DNA from: an uncultured Sphingomonadales bacterium
Lineage (GTDB): Bacteria > Pseudomonadota > Alphaproteobacteria > Sphingomonadales > Sphingomonadaceae
NCBI GenBank assembly: GCA_903821605.1
Contig: CAIJLZ010000017.1
Coordinates: 1 to 64,000 of the forward strand
Direction: 5' to 3'
Length of the DNA: 64,000 nucleotides
Shown: piece by piece, positions 1 through 8,525 of the stretch
Numbering within the stretch: position 1 is the first letter of the stretch
How the letters are laid out: each line of letters opens with the position of its first letter
The notes under the pieces: generated by a model
Seen by the model: the letters and a program-made list of their open reading frames with translations, nothing else
Databases searched by the model: none
Told to the model about the DNA's origin: nothing
Program-made: the position numbers and the translations under genes

Positions 1-365
1 AACTGGTCGGTATAGGTCGCGGCGACGGTCTGCGCCTGATTATCGCTGGTCGTGCCGATACAATCCACATCGCAAATGCCCTCGGCATGGTCGCGGTCAG
101 GGAAGATGACGCGGAGATTGGTCGTGTAATGAGTGGATTGCAGCCAAGCCGGCCAGAGAATGTCTTTGACCGCATGGGTGATGCCCGCATGGGCCTCAAA
201 ACTGCCAAAAGGTGGCCCGATATCCCAGCTAGCATCCGGCCACCAGATGTTCATGAAGCGGTCAAAATCGCGCTTGTCGAAACCGAGGCAATAATCGCTG
301 ACCAGATCGAGCAGCGCAAAGCGGCTCTCCAATTGGTCGACCCGTTCTTCAAGAGACATGGTCAT
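1..365 (-). CDS. SnoaL-like (NTF2-fold) protein, 3' end cut by window edge
   Basis: The reverse strand reads open from an ATG at 365 to the window edge, giving 121 residues with no stop. The N-terminus (MTMSLEERVDQLESRFALLDLVSDYC, shown here only as a guide to the reading frame start) is followed by a region with DFDRFMNIWWPDASWDIGP near residues 33-51 and an STHYTTNLRV stretch near residue 82, the pattern of SnoaL-like polyketide-cyclase / dehydrochlorinase relatives. The ATG overlaps the TGA of the upstream acyl-CoA dehydrogenase gene by one base, so it is the distal gene of an SDR / dehydrogenase operon and probably translationally coupled. A second ATG at 359 is an alternative start. Such small cone-shaped proteins act as isomerases, dehydratases or cyclases; the reaction here is unknown. 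The C-terminus lies outside the window. Confidence 0.75.
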   Translation of the reverse strand, partial: MTMSLEERVDQLESRFALLDLVSDYCLGFDKRDFDRFMNIWWPDASWDIGPPFGSFEAHAGITHAVKDILWPAWLQSTHYTTNLRVIFPDRDHAEGICDVDCIGTTSDNQAQTVAATYTDQ

Positions 366-1669
366 CAGCTGTTCTCCGGGTTGAGATAAGCGGCGAATTT
401 GATTTCTGCCGCCGCACGGGTGTCTGGCACAAAATAGGTGGGAAAGACGCCGGGCGAGGGGGCAACATGGCGCAGCACGTCCTTGGCCACGGATATTTTG
501 TGGACCTCGGTCGGGCCGTCGACGATCCCCATTTCCGGGACATATTGCCACATGTCCATCAACGGCGTTTCGTTTGACATGCCCAACGACCCATGGAGAT
601 GGAGCGCGCGATAGATCACATCCTTGAGCACACCGGGCATCGCCGCCTTGATTGCCGAAATTTCGCGCCGGACAGGGCGGGTATAGGCCTTGTCCCGGTC
701 GAGCAGCCACGCCGTGTAGAGCACGTGGAGCCGGAATTGGGTGATCTGAGTATAGCTGTCGGCAATCTTTTCCTGCACCATCTGCTTGTCGGCAAGACGT
801 TCACCTTTGGTGATGCGCGAGACGGCGCGTTCGCACATCATGTCCAAGGCCTTATTGAGCATGCCGACCGTGCGCATCGCATGATGGATGCGGCCACCAC
901 CCAGCCGTGACTGCGCCACCTTGAAGCCTTCGCCGACCGGGCCAAGCATGTTTTCTTTCGGCACCCGGCAATCCGTAAAACGGAGATATCCATGGACACC
1001 GCTACCCAGCCCGTCCTTTGGACCGACCGCGGTGTTGCGGATGATCTCCAGCCCCGGCGTATCCTTCGGGACGATGATCATTGTCGAGCCTTCATGGACC
1101 GGCACATCGGGGTTGGTGATGCACATGACGATCAGAAATTCCGCGACACAGGCATGGCTGGCGAACCATTTCTCGCCATTGATCGCCCATTCATCGCCAT
1201 GCAGATCGGCGCGGCAGGTGAATTGGCCCGGATCGGCGCCAGCCTGCGGCTCGGTCATCGAATAGCAGGAGAAAATCTCGCCATCGAGCAGCGGTTGAAG
1301 ATAGCGCTGTTTCTGGTCCTCGGTGCCGAAGCGGGCGAGGATTTCAGCATTGCCCGTATCGGGTGCCTGCGTCCCGAAAACGGTGGGCGCGAACCGGCTG
1401 CGGCCGAGAATTTCGTTCATCAAGCCAAGCTTGACTTGACCATAGCCCTGACCGCCCAGATCTGGCCCCAGGTGGCAGGCCCATAGCCCGCGCGCCTGAA
1501 CGATCTTCTTGAGTGGAGCCATGGCCCGTTGCGCCGGCGAAGACGGATCAAAAGGCGCAGCCGGATGACGGAATACGAGATCCATCGGTTCGATTTCGGT
1601 GGCGACAAATGTCTTCATCCAGTCGAGCTGTGCCTGAAACTCAGGCTCGGTCGAAAAATCCCATGCCAT
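365..1669 (-). CDS. Acyl-CoA dehydrogenase, ACAD10/11-like
   Basis: This 434-residue protein is full length for an FAD-dependent acyl-CoA dehydrogenase. The N-terminal helical domain leads to the mid-domain FAD/substrate motif CYSMTEPQAGAD (about residues 135-146), a beta domain with INGEKWFASHA, and the C-terminal helical domain ending in LHLHGSLGMSNETPL and DGPTEVHK. The segment RLGGGRIHHAMR (about 250-261) closely resembles the GRIHHCMR segment I associate with ACAD10/ACAD11 and bacterial relatives acting on phosphorylated 4-hydroxyacyl-CoAs. This fits the APH-fold kinase gene encoded 4 kb away. It lies 24 nt after the SDR gene and overlaps the SnoaL-like gene. The enzyme family is secure; the subfamily call is by motif memory. 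Confidence 0.93.
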   Translation of the reverse strand: MAWDFSTEPEFQAQLDWMKTFVATEIEPMDLVFRHPAAPFDPSSPAQRAMAPLKKIVQARGLWACHLGPDLGGQGYGQVKLGLMNEILGRSRFAPTVFGTQAPDTGNAEILARFGTEDQKQRYLQPLLDGEIFSCYSMTEPQAGADPGQFTCRADLHGDEWAINGEKWFASHACVAEFLIVMCITNPDVPVHEGSTMIIVPKDTPGLEIIRNTAVGPKDGLGSGVHGYLRFTDCRVPKENMLGPVGEGFKVAQSRLGGGRIHHAMRTVGMLNKALDMMCERAVSRITKGERLADKQMVQEKIADSYTQITQFRLHVLYTAWLLDRDKAYTRPVRREISAIKAAMPGVLKDVIYRALHLHGSLGMSNETPLMDMWQYVPEMGIVDGPTEVHKISVAKDVLRHVAPSPGVFPTYFVPDTRAAAEIKFAAYLNPENS

Positions 1670-1693
1670 TATTTGATTGATCCTCAGATGATA

Positions 1694-2446
1694 TCAGTTG
1701 CCGGCGTACCAGCCGCCGTCGATCCACAATTCGGCCCCGGTGACATATTTGGCGTCGTCCGATGCAAGGAATAACGAGCCATGGGCGATGTCCATCGGCT
1801 CACCAACCATGCCCATCGGGATCGACGCCTTGATCGCGGCATCCTGTTCGGGGGTGATGTCGCCCAAAATCGGGGTGCGGATCTGGCCGGGGAAAATCGT
1901 ATTCACGCGAATGCCCTGCTGCGCAAATTCCAGCGCGGTTCCCTTGCCCATGACCCGCACGGCCGCCTTGGAAGCGTGATAGCTGATGGCGTTCGGACTG
2001 CCGATGAGGCCGTAGAGCGACGAAATATTGACGATGGCAGCATTGCCACATTTGAGCAATTCAGGCGCGGCGGCCTTCATGCCATAGAATACGCCGGTCT
2101 GATTGACGCTGATCATCTTTGCCCAGCCATGTTCGGTTTCGGTGACCACACCGCCGGGGTGAAAAATGCCTGCATTGTTGACCAAAGTCGTCAGCTTGCC
2201 AAAACGTTCGACAGTGAGCGCGACGGCCGCCTGCCAGCTTGCCATGCTTGTGACATCGAGATGGACATAATGGGCGTCACCGCCCTCACTCGCGATGCGC
2301 TCGACGACCTGCGCGCCAAGCCCGTCTTGCAGGTCACCAATCACGACCTGCGCACCCTCGCGCGTGAACAATAAGGCCTGAGCTTCACCCAGTCCGCTCG
2401 CGCCGCCAGAAATCAGCGCAACCTTCCCCGCCAGACGTCCTGCCAT
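1694..2446 (-). CDS. SDR-family NAD(P)-dependent oxidoreductase
   Basis: A 250-residue classical short-chain dehydrogenase. The cofactor loop is GGASGLGEA (residues 14-22), followed by the NNAG motif (90-93), a Ser in NISS (141-143) and the YHASK catalytic pair Tyr156 and Lys160. An Asp at the end of beta strand 2 (VIGDLQD, about 38) suggests NAD(H) rather than NADP(H). It is the first gene of a minus-strand operon with the acyl-CoA dehydrogenase and SnoaL-like genes and faces the TonB receptor operon across a 393-nt divergent intergenic region. A secondary-alcohol oxidation or reverse ketone reduction on a hydroxyacid, hydroxyacyl-CoA or steroid-like substrate is plausible; the substrate cannot be read from sequence. 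Confidence 0.92.
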   Translation of the reverse strand: MAGRLAGKVALISGGASGLGEAQALLFTREGAQVVIGDLQDGLGAQVVERIASEGGDAHYVHLDVTSMASWQAAVALTVERFGKLTTLVNNAGIFHPGGVVTETEHGWAKMISVNQTGVFYGMKAAAPELLKCGNAAIVNISSLYGLIGSPNAISYHASKAAVRVMGKGTALEFAQQGIRVNTIFPGQIRTPILGDITPEQDAAIKASIPMGMVGEPMDIAHGSLFLASDDAKYVTGAELWIDGGWYAGN

Positions 2447-2839
2447 CGGCTCAGTTCCTCTCGACTTTTATCGTTCGTTGCGGTGGTGATATCCAATATA
2501 CTAGACGATGACAAGTAAGATTATGACGCCGATCGGCGCTGAAAATGGAGCGGGAAAGGGCCTAAATATCCCGGATTTATGAGGATATATCGCATTTTAT
2601 TGACGGATTCAGTTTTCCGATACCGTCTTCGCAGGGGGCGTTGAACAATGACTTGCTAGACTGGAGCAAGTTAGATATGAATCGCCTCACTGCTCGTCGA
2701 GCGGTCGATGCCCGTCGTCTTTGGCGCGGGTCATCTATCGCTGCGGACGGGCGATACAGTGGGGGTCGGATGTCTGAATGTGCAGCGGCCACTGCTGTCC
2801 ACAATCGCCATTGCGCTTGAGCGCGAGGGGAGGAGAGAG
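2447..2839. promoter_or_regulatory. Divergent intergenic region, SDR operon / TonB receptor operon
   Basis: This 393-nt stretch has no convincing gene. An open frame continues upstream from the receptor start but lacks a ribosome-binding site and protein-like sequence. The region separates two divergent operons and contains the perfect inverted repeat listed at 2651-2671. A possible plus-strand promoter has TTGCTA at 2653-2658 and TATGAA at 2676-2681, 17 nt apart, so the repeat would overlap the -35 box. The region 2700-2839 would then be a leader; I see no known riboswitch consensus in it. Confidence 0.5.
2651..2671. promoter_or_regulatory. Candidate operator, ACTTGCT-N7-AGCAAGT
   Basis: A perfect 7-bp inverted repeat with a 7-nt spacer. 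A near-identical copy (6 of 7 in the right arm, same spacing) lies at 9214-9234 upstream of the luciferase-like gene. The TetR gene at 8525-9178 is the natural candidate regulator. The binding assignment is inferred. Confidence 0.55.
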
Positions 2840-5107
2840 ATGGCTATGACATCAGGTAATATGTTCCGCGTGCTGCTATCGGCCGGGGTGTCGATGGCGT
2901 CCCTTGTGTCGTTTCAGGCACTGGGCGCGGAGAGCGGCTCCAATGATCAGGGGCTTGAAGATATCGTCGTGACGGCGCGCAAGCGCGTCGAGAATCTGCA
3001 GGACATTTCATCGTCGATCAGCGCCTTGTCGGCGGGTGATCTGGCGCGTCGTTTTGATTCGGACGTGCGCGACTTTGCGAATTCATCGCCCAACGTCATC
3101 ATTGACGATACCCAGCAGGGGCCGGGCGGCGTGGCAGCCATCTATATTCGCGGTATCGGTGTTGCTGATGTTGAAAAGTCGGTTGATCCTGCCGTCGGCG
3201 TGGTGATCGATGACGTCTACATCGGTCAAAGCTCGGGCTCGCTGCTGAAGGCGATCGACGTTGATCGGGTGGAAGTGCTGCGCGGTCCGCAGGGCACGCT
3301 GTTCGGTCGCAATGCGACGGGTGGTGTGATCAACCTAGCGCGTTCACGTCCGACCCAGGAGCTGACCGGCAAGGCCCGTGTCACTTATAGCCGCTTCAAC
3401 ACCGTCGACGCCCAAGCCGTGGTGAGCTTTGGTCTGGCGGAAAATGTCGCGATCAAGCTGACCGGTGCCTATAATTCCACCGATGGGTATATCTGGAACC
3501 AGACCCAGCAACAGCCGGGCCAAAAATCGGATTTCAGGGCAATCGGCGGGCAATTGCTGTTTACACCGACCGACAAGCTCGAACTCAGCTTCAACTATGA
3601 TCATCAACTGACACGTCAGGATGCGCCGCAGCTGTTAGCTGTAAATCGGCCAACCGACCTTTTCTGCTCGGCCTATCAGCAGTGCTCACCTGCTCCGGGT
3701 GTGCCGGTGTCTGGCAATCCTTATGTCAGCCTTGGCGACGGTCCGATCAACAAGGACGCCCGGTTCAAGCTCGACATGGCAATCGGCAAGGTCAAATATG
3801 AACTGAGCGAAGACTATGAGCTCGATTATATCCTTGGTCATCTGAAGACCAGCGAGTCCGCGACCCAGGATTTCGACACTTCATCGCTGACGCTTTACCA
3901 TACCGATCGTCCGGCACGCTGGCGGCAGACGACAAACGAAGTTCGTCTGTCCAAGGGTGGCAGCGGACCGCTTACCTTCGTGTTGGGGGGCTATTTCTGG
4001 GATTCGAAATATACGATCAATCTCAAGAACTACATCGGCTTTGCCGGTGCGCCATTGCTGACCAGCGCGCAGGATGTGACCCAGACAACCAAGTCTTATG
4101 CAGCTTATTTTGAAGGCGACTACCGCCTGACAGAGAAGCTCAAACTGACGCTTGGCGCGCGTTATACGCACGACAAAAAGACGAGCCTTGTGAACGATAA
4201 GACGATCTACATCTACGGTACGACTGAAGAAGTAGACCCGATCGTCACCCTGCCGCCCAGCTTGGAGGCCGGCAACATCGTCATGGCGACCCCAGTCAAG
4301 GCGGACTGGTCGAAGTTCACGCCAAAAGTGAGCCTGAGCTACAATTGGACCGATGACGTGATGACCTATTTGTTATGGTCGCGCGGCTATCGTGGTGGCG
4401 GGTTCAACGGGCGTCCGTCGACCAATGGTGCTGCTACGAACCCTTACAACCCGGAAACGCTCGACAACTATGAGTTGGGGTTCAAGTCGGAATTCATGGA
4501 CGGCCGCGTCCGCCTCAACGGCGCGATCTATATGATGAAGTATAAGGACATGCAGCAGGATCTCGACGTGCCGGCACCCGGCACCTCAACGGGTCGTGAA
4601 AACCGGACGATCAACGCCTCGAAGGCTGATTTGAAGGGTGCTGAACTTGATATTCAGGCAAAGCTGAGCAGCAATTTCACGGTCAGCGGTAACGTCGGCT
4701 ATCTCGATGCCAAGTACAAAAACTTCATCGGGGATATCTACAGCACCGGCACGGCGATTGACGCATCGTTCCTCAAAATCCGGCGTGCGCCGAAATGGAC
4801 CTGGGATCTGGGCATGACCTATGAACAGGAAGTCGGTCCGGGCACTGTCTGGTTGAGCAGCGAACTGCATTATGTTGGCGCGCATGAAATTACCTTCCTC
4901 AACAATCCCAATCTGAGGAACAAGGGCCAGTATCTGCTCGATGCGTCGATCAACTATAAGATCGACAAAACGATGATCAGCGTGTTCGGCAAGAATCTTG
5001 CCAACGAAAAGGGCTGGACGATCGGTTATGACGTCCAGAATGTCTGGAGCTATGCGGCTCCGCGCCCCCGGCGTACTTGGGGCGTGGCTTTGACGCAGAC
5101 CTTCTGA
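2840..5107 (+). CDS. TonB-dependent outer-membrane receptor
   Basis: The ATG at 2840 is chosen over an in-frame upstream start (2708) because it follows a strong GGGGAGGAGAGAG ribosome-binding site and opens a signal peptide ending near LGA (residue 29-30). The mature N-terminus carries a TonB-box-like segment, EDIVVTARKR (about residues 39-48). A plug domain follows, with IYIRGIG and VEVLRGPQGTLFGRNATGG, then a 22-strand-type barrel with a final phenylalanine (ALTQTF), the usual outer-membrane assembly signal. At 755 residues it is typical of sphingomonad receptors placed in catabolic operons. It is the first gene of an operon with an SDR, APH kinase and CoA ligase, so it probably imports that pathway's substrate. 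The substrate is unknown. Confidence 0.95.
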   Translation: MAMTSGNMFRVLLSAGVSMASLVSFQALGAESGSNDQGLEDIVVTARKRVENLQDISSSISALSAGDLARRFDSDVRDFANSSPNVIIDDTQQGPGGVAAIYIRGIGVADVEKSVDPAVGVVIDDVYIGQSSGSLLKAIDVDRVEVLRGPQGTLFGRNATGGVINLARSRPTQELTGKARVTYSRFNTVDAQAVVSFGLAENVAIKLTGAYNSTDGYIWNQTQQQPGQKSDFRAIGGQLLFTPTDKLELSFNYDHQLTRQDAPQLLAVNRPTDLFCSAYQQCSPAPGVPVSGNPYVSLGDGPINKDARFKLDMAIGKVKYELSEDYELDYILGHLKTSESATQDFDTSSLTLYHTDRPARWRQTTNEVRLSKGGSGPLTFVLGGYFWDSKYTINLKNYIGFAGAPLLTSAQDVTQTTKSYAAYFEGDYRLTEKLKLTLGARYTHDKKTSLVNDKTIYIYGTTEEVDPIVTLPPSLEAGNIVMATPVKADWSKFTPKVSLSYNWTDDVMTYLLWSRGYRGGGFNGRPSTNGAATNPYNPETLDNYELGFKSEFMDGRVRLNGAIYMMKYKDMQQDLDVPAPGTSTGRENRTINASKADLKGAELDIQAKLSSNFTVSGNVGYLDAKYKNFIGDIYSTGTAIDASFLKIRRAPKWTWDLGMTYEQEVGPGTVWLSSELHYVGAHEITFLNNPNLRNKGQYLLDASINYKIDKTMISVFGKNLANEKGWTIGYDVQNVWSYAAPRPRRTWGVALTQTF

Positions 5108-5119
5108 TCAGGACGGGAA

Positions 5120-5854
5120 ATGACGAAACTTTCCCCCTCAGTCCAGCGTCGCTGGTTTGTCACAGGTGCATCGCGTGGTCTTGGCCACGCGATCGCCACC
5201 CTCGCGATTGCACGGGGTGACAAGGTCTGTCTGGTTGCCCGTCACCCCGACATCGCTGCGGTCGCAGCGGCGTTGGGGCCGGACGCCATCGGCGTCCAGG
5301 CCGATGTCAGCAAGGCGGAAGACCTTGCGACGGCCTGCGCGGCGGTCGCAGACCGCTGGGGCGGGATCGACGTCCTCGTCAATAATGCGGGGCTGCATCG
5401 CGGCGGCAAGGTCGATGTGCTGGACGTTGCTGATTGGGAACAATCACTCGCGACTAATCTTTCTGGACCAATGCACGCGGTGCGGGCCGCTCTCCCCCAT
5501 ATGTCGGGCGGCGGATCGATCGTGAACATCGGCGCGGTGGTCGGCTTTCGGGGGTTCGCGGGCGATAGTTGCTATGGCGCGTCCAAGGCCGGGCTTGCCG
5601 GCTTGACCCAGATTCTTGCCACCGAACTGGCGGCGCGCCAGATTCGGGTCAATCTTGTGGTGCCGGGTTTTGTCATGACGGACATGACGGCCGGTGTATC
5701 GGAACGGGCGCGCGACGCCATCGTCGCCAAAGTGCCGCTGCGGCGCATGGGCAAGCCCGAGGAAATCGCGGATGTCTGCTGGTGGGTCGCCGGGTCGACC
5801 TATATGACCGGTTCCGTCGTGATGACCGACGGGGGGCTGATGTGCAACCTGTAG
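5120..5854 (+). CDS. SDR-family protein with Ala at the catalytic Ser position
   Basis: A 244-residue SDR with the TGASRGLG cofactor loop (residues 15-22), NNAG (88-91) and the catalytic YGASK pair Tyr152 and Lys156. Arg41 after beta strand 2 suggests NADP(H). The position normally held by the catalytic Ser (as in FabG IGSVVG) reads IGAVVG here, with Ala139; the codon GCG is clear. Loss of that Ser usually lowers or changes activity, so it may have an unusual substrate, substrate-assisted catalysis or a non-classical role. It starts 12 nt after the receptor gene and overlaps the next gene by 13 nt, so it belongs to the same transcript. Confidence 0.92.
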   Translation: MTKLSPSVQRRWFVTGASRGLGHAIATLAIARGDKVCLVARHPDIAAVAAALGPDAIGVQADVSKAEDLATACAAVADRWGGIDVLVNNAGLHRGGKVDVLDVADWEQSLATNLSGPMHAVRAALPHMSGGGSIVNIGAVVGFRGFAGDSCYGASKAGLAGLTQILATELAARQIRVNLVVPGFVMTDMTAGVSERARDAIVAKVPLRRMGKPEEIADVCWWVAGSTYMTGSVVMTDGGLMCNL

Positions 5855-6873
5855 AGGTTGAAACGGCCAACCGCTTTGCCATCTGGCTGAATGCCGCTGC
5901 CGGGGTCGAAGAGGCCCGGCTTGGGCCACTACTTGCTGGCGGCAATGCCAATGTAACCCGGTTGATCGAGACAAAACAGGGCCGCATGGTCTTGCGCCAC
6001 CCGCCCGTCAACGTGGTGTCGGATAAAGCGGCGGCAGGCATTGCCCGTGAATATAAGGCGCTTCAGGCGCTGTATGGCCGCGCCCCGGTGCCGCGCCCGA
6101 TCGCGTGGTGCGACGATACCTCGATCCTTGGCCAGCCCTTTGCGGTGACGGAATGGCTTGATGGGGTGGCGCTGACGACCGAATTGCCCAAAAGCTATCC
6201 ACAAGACGCCGCTGCCGTGAATGCGCTGGGGCGCGAGATGATCACTGGTCTCGCCGCGGTTCACAGCATCGCATGGCAAGGCCTGTTACCCGATCATTTT
6301 GGTCGTCCAGATACGTTCGTCGAGCGCCAGATCGAGCGCTGGATGGACGTCCGCCGCCAGCGTGCGGTGCGCGACTTGCCATTGCTGGAGCAAATCGCCA
6401 ACTGGCTCACGACAATGCGCCCCGCCATGACGCGGGCGAGCATGATCCATTGTGATTTCCATCTCGACAATTGCCTCGTATCGCGCGACCGCCCGCAATT
6501 GCAGGCCATTCTCGATTGGGAAATGGCAACGCTTGGCGATCCGCTGATCGATCTGGGGCTATGTCTGTTCTTCTGGCGCCGCGATCCGGCCAAGCCGCTG
6601 GGCTTTCCGACGGTGCAGGGCCTGTCAAACCGCCCCGGTGTCATTGAACCGATGGCGCTCGCCGATCTCTGGTCGACCCACACCGGAATCGATCATGGAC
6701 AGTTGAACTATTATCGGGTTTTCTCGGCATGGCGGCTGGCGGCCATTGTCGAGGGGGCCTTTGTCCTCCATCGCGAGGGCAAGGAAGACAGCGCCTATGC
6801 GCGTGGCCTTGAATTTGACGTACCCCATCTGCTGCAAGAAGCTGCGGGATATATTGAGAAGGGGAGGGTGTGA
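5842..6873 (+). CDS. APH-fold phosphotransferase, LvaA/ACAD10-kinase-like
   Basis: I place the start at GTG 5842, five bases after a GGGGGG ribosome-binding site; the longer open frame upstream only shadows the SDR gene. The 343-residue protein has the aminoglycoside-phosphotransferase / choline-kinase fold: Brenner motif HCDFHLDN (His203, Asp205, Asn210) and the metal-binding LDWEMATLGDP (Asp225, Asp233). In this genomic setting, next to an acyl-CoA ligase and with an ACAD10/11-like dehydrogenase across the divergent promoter, the family is known (bacterial LvaA; the kinase part of ACAD10/11) to phosphorylate 4-hydroxyacyl-CoAs. An antibiotic-resistance role is unlikely. The next gene's ATG overlaps its TGA. 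Confidence 0.88.
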   Translation: MQPVEVETANRFAIWLNAAAGVEEARLGPLLAGGNANVTRLIETKQGRMVLRHPPVNVVSDKAAAGIAREYKALQALYGRAPVPRPIAWCDDTSILGQPFAVTEWLDGVALTTELPKSYPQDAAAVNALGREMITGLAAVHSIAWQGLLPDHFGRPDTFVERQIERWMDVRRQRAVRDLPLLEQIANWLTTMRPAMTRASMIHCDFHLDNCLVSRDRPQLQAILDWEMATLGDPLIDLGLCLFFWRRDPAKPLGFPTVQGLSNRPGVIEPMALADLWSTHTGIDHGQLNYYRVFSAWRLAAIVEGAFVLHREGKEDSAYARGLEFDVPHLLQEAAGYIEKGRV

Positions 6874-8525
6874 TGGATGCAACAATGATGCGCTATCCGC
6901 TGACGACCCAGATGATCTTCCGGCGCGGCGAGCGACTTTTTCCGTCGAGTGTGATCGCGACCTTTGATGGCGAGACGGTGCGCGCAACGCCTTATGGCGA
7001 GGTCGCCCAACGTTCGCGGCGGCTGGCGTCCGCCTTGCTGTCACTCGGGCTGGAAACGGGCGACCGGGTTGGCAGTTTTTGCTGGAACAACCAGGCTCAT
7101 CTCGAAGCCTATCTCGCTGTTCCTGCGCTGGGCGCGGTGTTGCATACGATCAATGTCCGCCTGTTCGCCGAGCAGATCGACTATATCATTACCCATGCCG
7201 CCGATCGGGTGCTGTTGGTTGATGCGGCGCTGCTGCCGATCCTGTCGCCGATTTTACCCGGGCTTGATCTAGTGCGTGACCTGATCATCATCGGCACCCC
7301 GACAGAGCCGATCACCGGATTTCAGGGCCGGGTGCATGATTATGACGCCCTATTGGCCAGCCATGCCCCGCTGGTCGATTGGCCCGCCGTCGATGAAAAC
7401 AGCGCCGCCGTGATGTGCTACACTTCAGGGACCACCGGCCATCCCAAGGGCGTCGTGTATAGCCATCGTTCGATCTTCTTGCACAGCCTTGGTTCCATGG
7501 GTGTCGATGCCTTTGCCATCAGCAATCAGGACCGTATCTTGATGTTGCCGCCGATGTTTCACGCCAATGCGTGGGGCACGCCCTTTTCGGGTTGGTTCGC
7601 CGGTAGCGATCTGGTGTTGCCGGGGCCGCATCTGCAACCAGACAAGATCGCCCGCGCCATTGCGTTGACCCGTCCAAGTTTCACCGCTGCGGTGCCGACC
7701 ATTTTGAATGATCTGCTCCAACTCCATGCGCAGGCAGCGCTGGACCTATCCTGCTTCCGCGTCATTGTCTCGGGCGGGTCTGCCGTGTCGCCAGCCTTGA
7801 TCGAACGCATCCATGCCGCTTGGGGTGTCGATGTCGTGCAAGGATGGGGCATGACGGAAACCAGCCCGATATGCGTCCTGTCCTTCCCCCCGCGCGATGC
7901 GACAGCGGAACAAGCGTTGCAGTGGCGGGCGAAAAGCGGGCGGCCGGTGGCCGGGATGGAAGTGCGGATCGTGGATGATCATGGGGTAGCACTGGCGGAA
8001 GATGGCAAGACCATTGGCGCGCTCCAATTGCGCGGGCCATGGGTGGCCGCAGGCTATTATCATCAGACCGCCGAAGAATCGCCGTTAACCGAGGATGGCT
8101 GGCTGCGCACCGGCGATGCCGGGACCATCGATCCGCAGGGCTATGTCCAGATCACCGATCGCACCAAGGATCTGATCAAATCAGGCGGCGAGTGGATTTC
8201 TTCGGTCGACCTCGAACATATTATCGGCCGATTTCCCGGGGTGGCGGAGGTGGCAGTCATTGCCATTCCCGATCCGCGCTGGGAGGAGCGGCCATTGGCC
8301 GTGATCGCGACCTTGGACGGGATGAGGCTCGACTTCGCCGCACTCCGTGAATTTCTGGCGAAGCAAATTGCCAAATTCATGGTTCCAGAATATTGGGCGA
8401 CCGTCACCAGCCTGCCCAAGACCAGTGTCGGTAAGATCGACAAGAAGAAATTGAGACAGGAGGTGGAGGCAGGCGTCTTGGCGTATGTCTGTGAAACGAG
8501 CATGATTCCCAGAGGAAAAGATTGA
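6873..8525 (+). CDS. Acyl-CoA synthetase (AMP-binding, fatty-acyl-CoA ligase type)
   Basis: A 550-residue adenylate-forming enzyme. The P-loop-like motif YTSGTTGHPKGV lies near residues 186-197, the A5 segment GWGMTETSP near 325-333, and the C-terminal hinge GWLRTGDAG and DRTKDLIKSGGEWI near 409-440. A conserved lysine sits in SVGKIDKK near the C-terminus, completing the two-step adenylation/thioesterification architecture. It overlaps the kinase gene by the TGATG arrangement and the TetR gene in the same way, showing tight translational coupling. By position it would activate the hydroxy- or keto-acid that the kinase and dehydrogenase then process, as LvaE does for levulinate; chain specificity is not visible. 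Confidence 0.94.
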   Translation: MDATMMRYPLTTQMIFRRGERLFPSSVIATFDGETVRATPYGEVAQRSRRLASALLSLGLETGDRVGSFCWNNQAHLEAYLAVPALGAVLHTINVRLFAEQIDYIITHAADRVLLVDAALLPILSPILPGLDLVRDLIIIGTPTEPITGFQGRVHDYDALLASHAPLVDWPAVDENSAAVMCYTSGTTGHPKGVVYSHRSIFLHSLGSMGVDAFAISNQDRILMLPPMFHANAWGTPFSGWFAGSDLVLPGPHLQPDKIARAIALTRPSFTAAVPTILNDLLQLHAQAALDLSCFRVIVSGGSAVSPALIERIHAAWGVDVVQGWGMTETSPICVLSFPPRDATAEQALQWRAKSGRPVAGMEVRIVDDHGVALAEDGKTIGALQLRGPWVAAGYYHQTAEESPLTEDGWLRTGDAGTIDPQGYVQITDRTKDLIKSGGEWISSVDLEHIIGRFPGVAEVAVIAIPDPRWEERPLAVIATLDGMRLDFAALREFLAKQIAKFMVPEYWATVTSLPKTSVGKIDKKKLRQEVEAGVLAYVCETSMIPRGKD

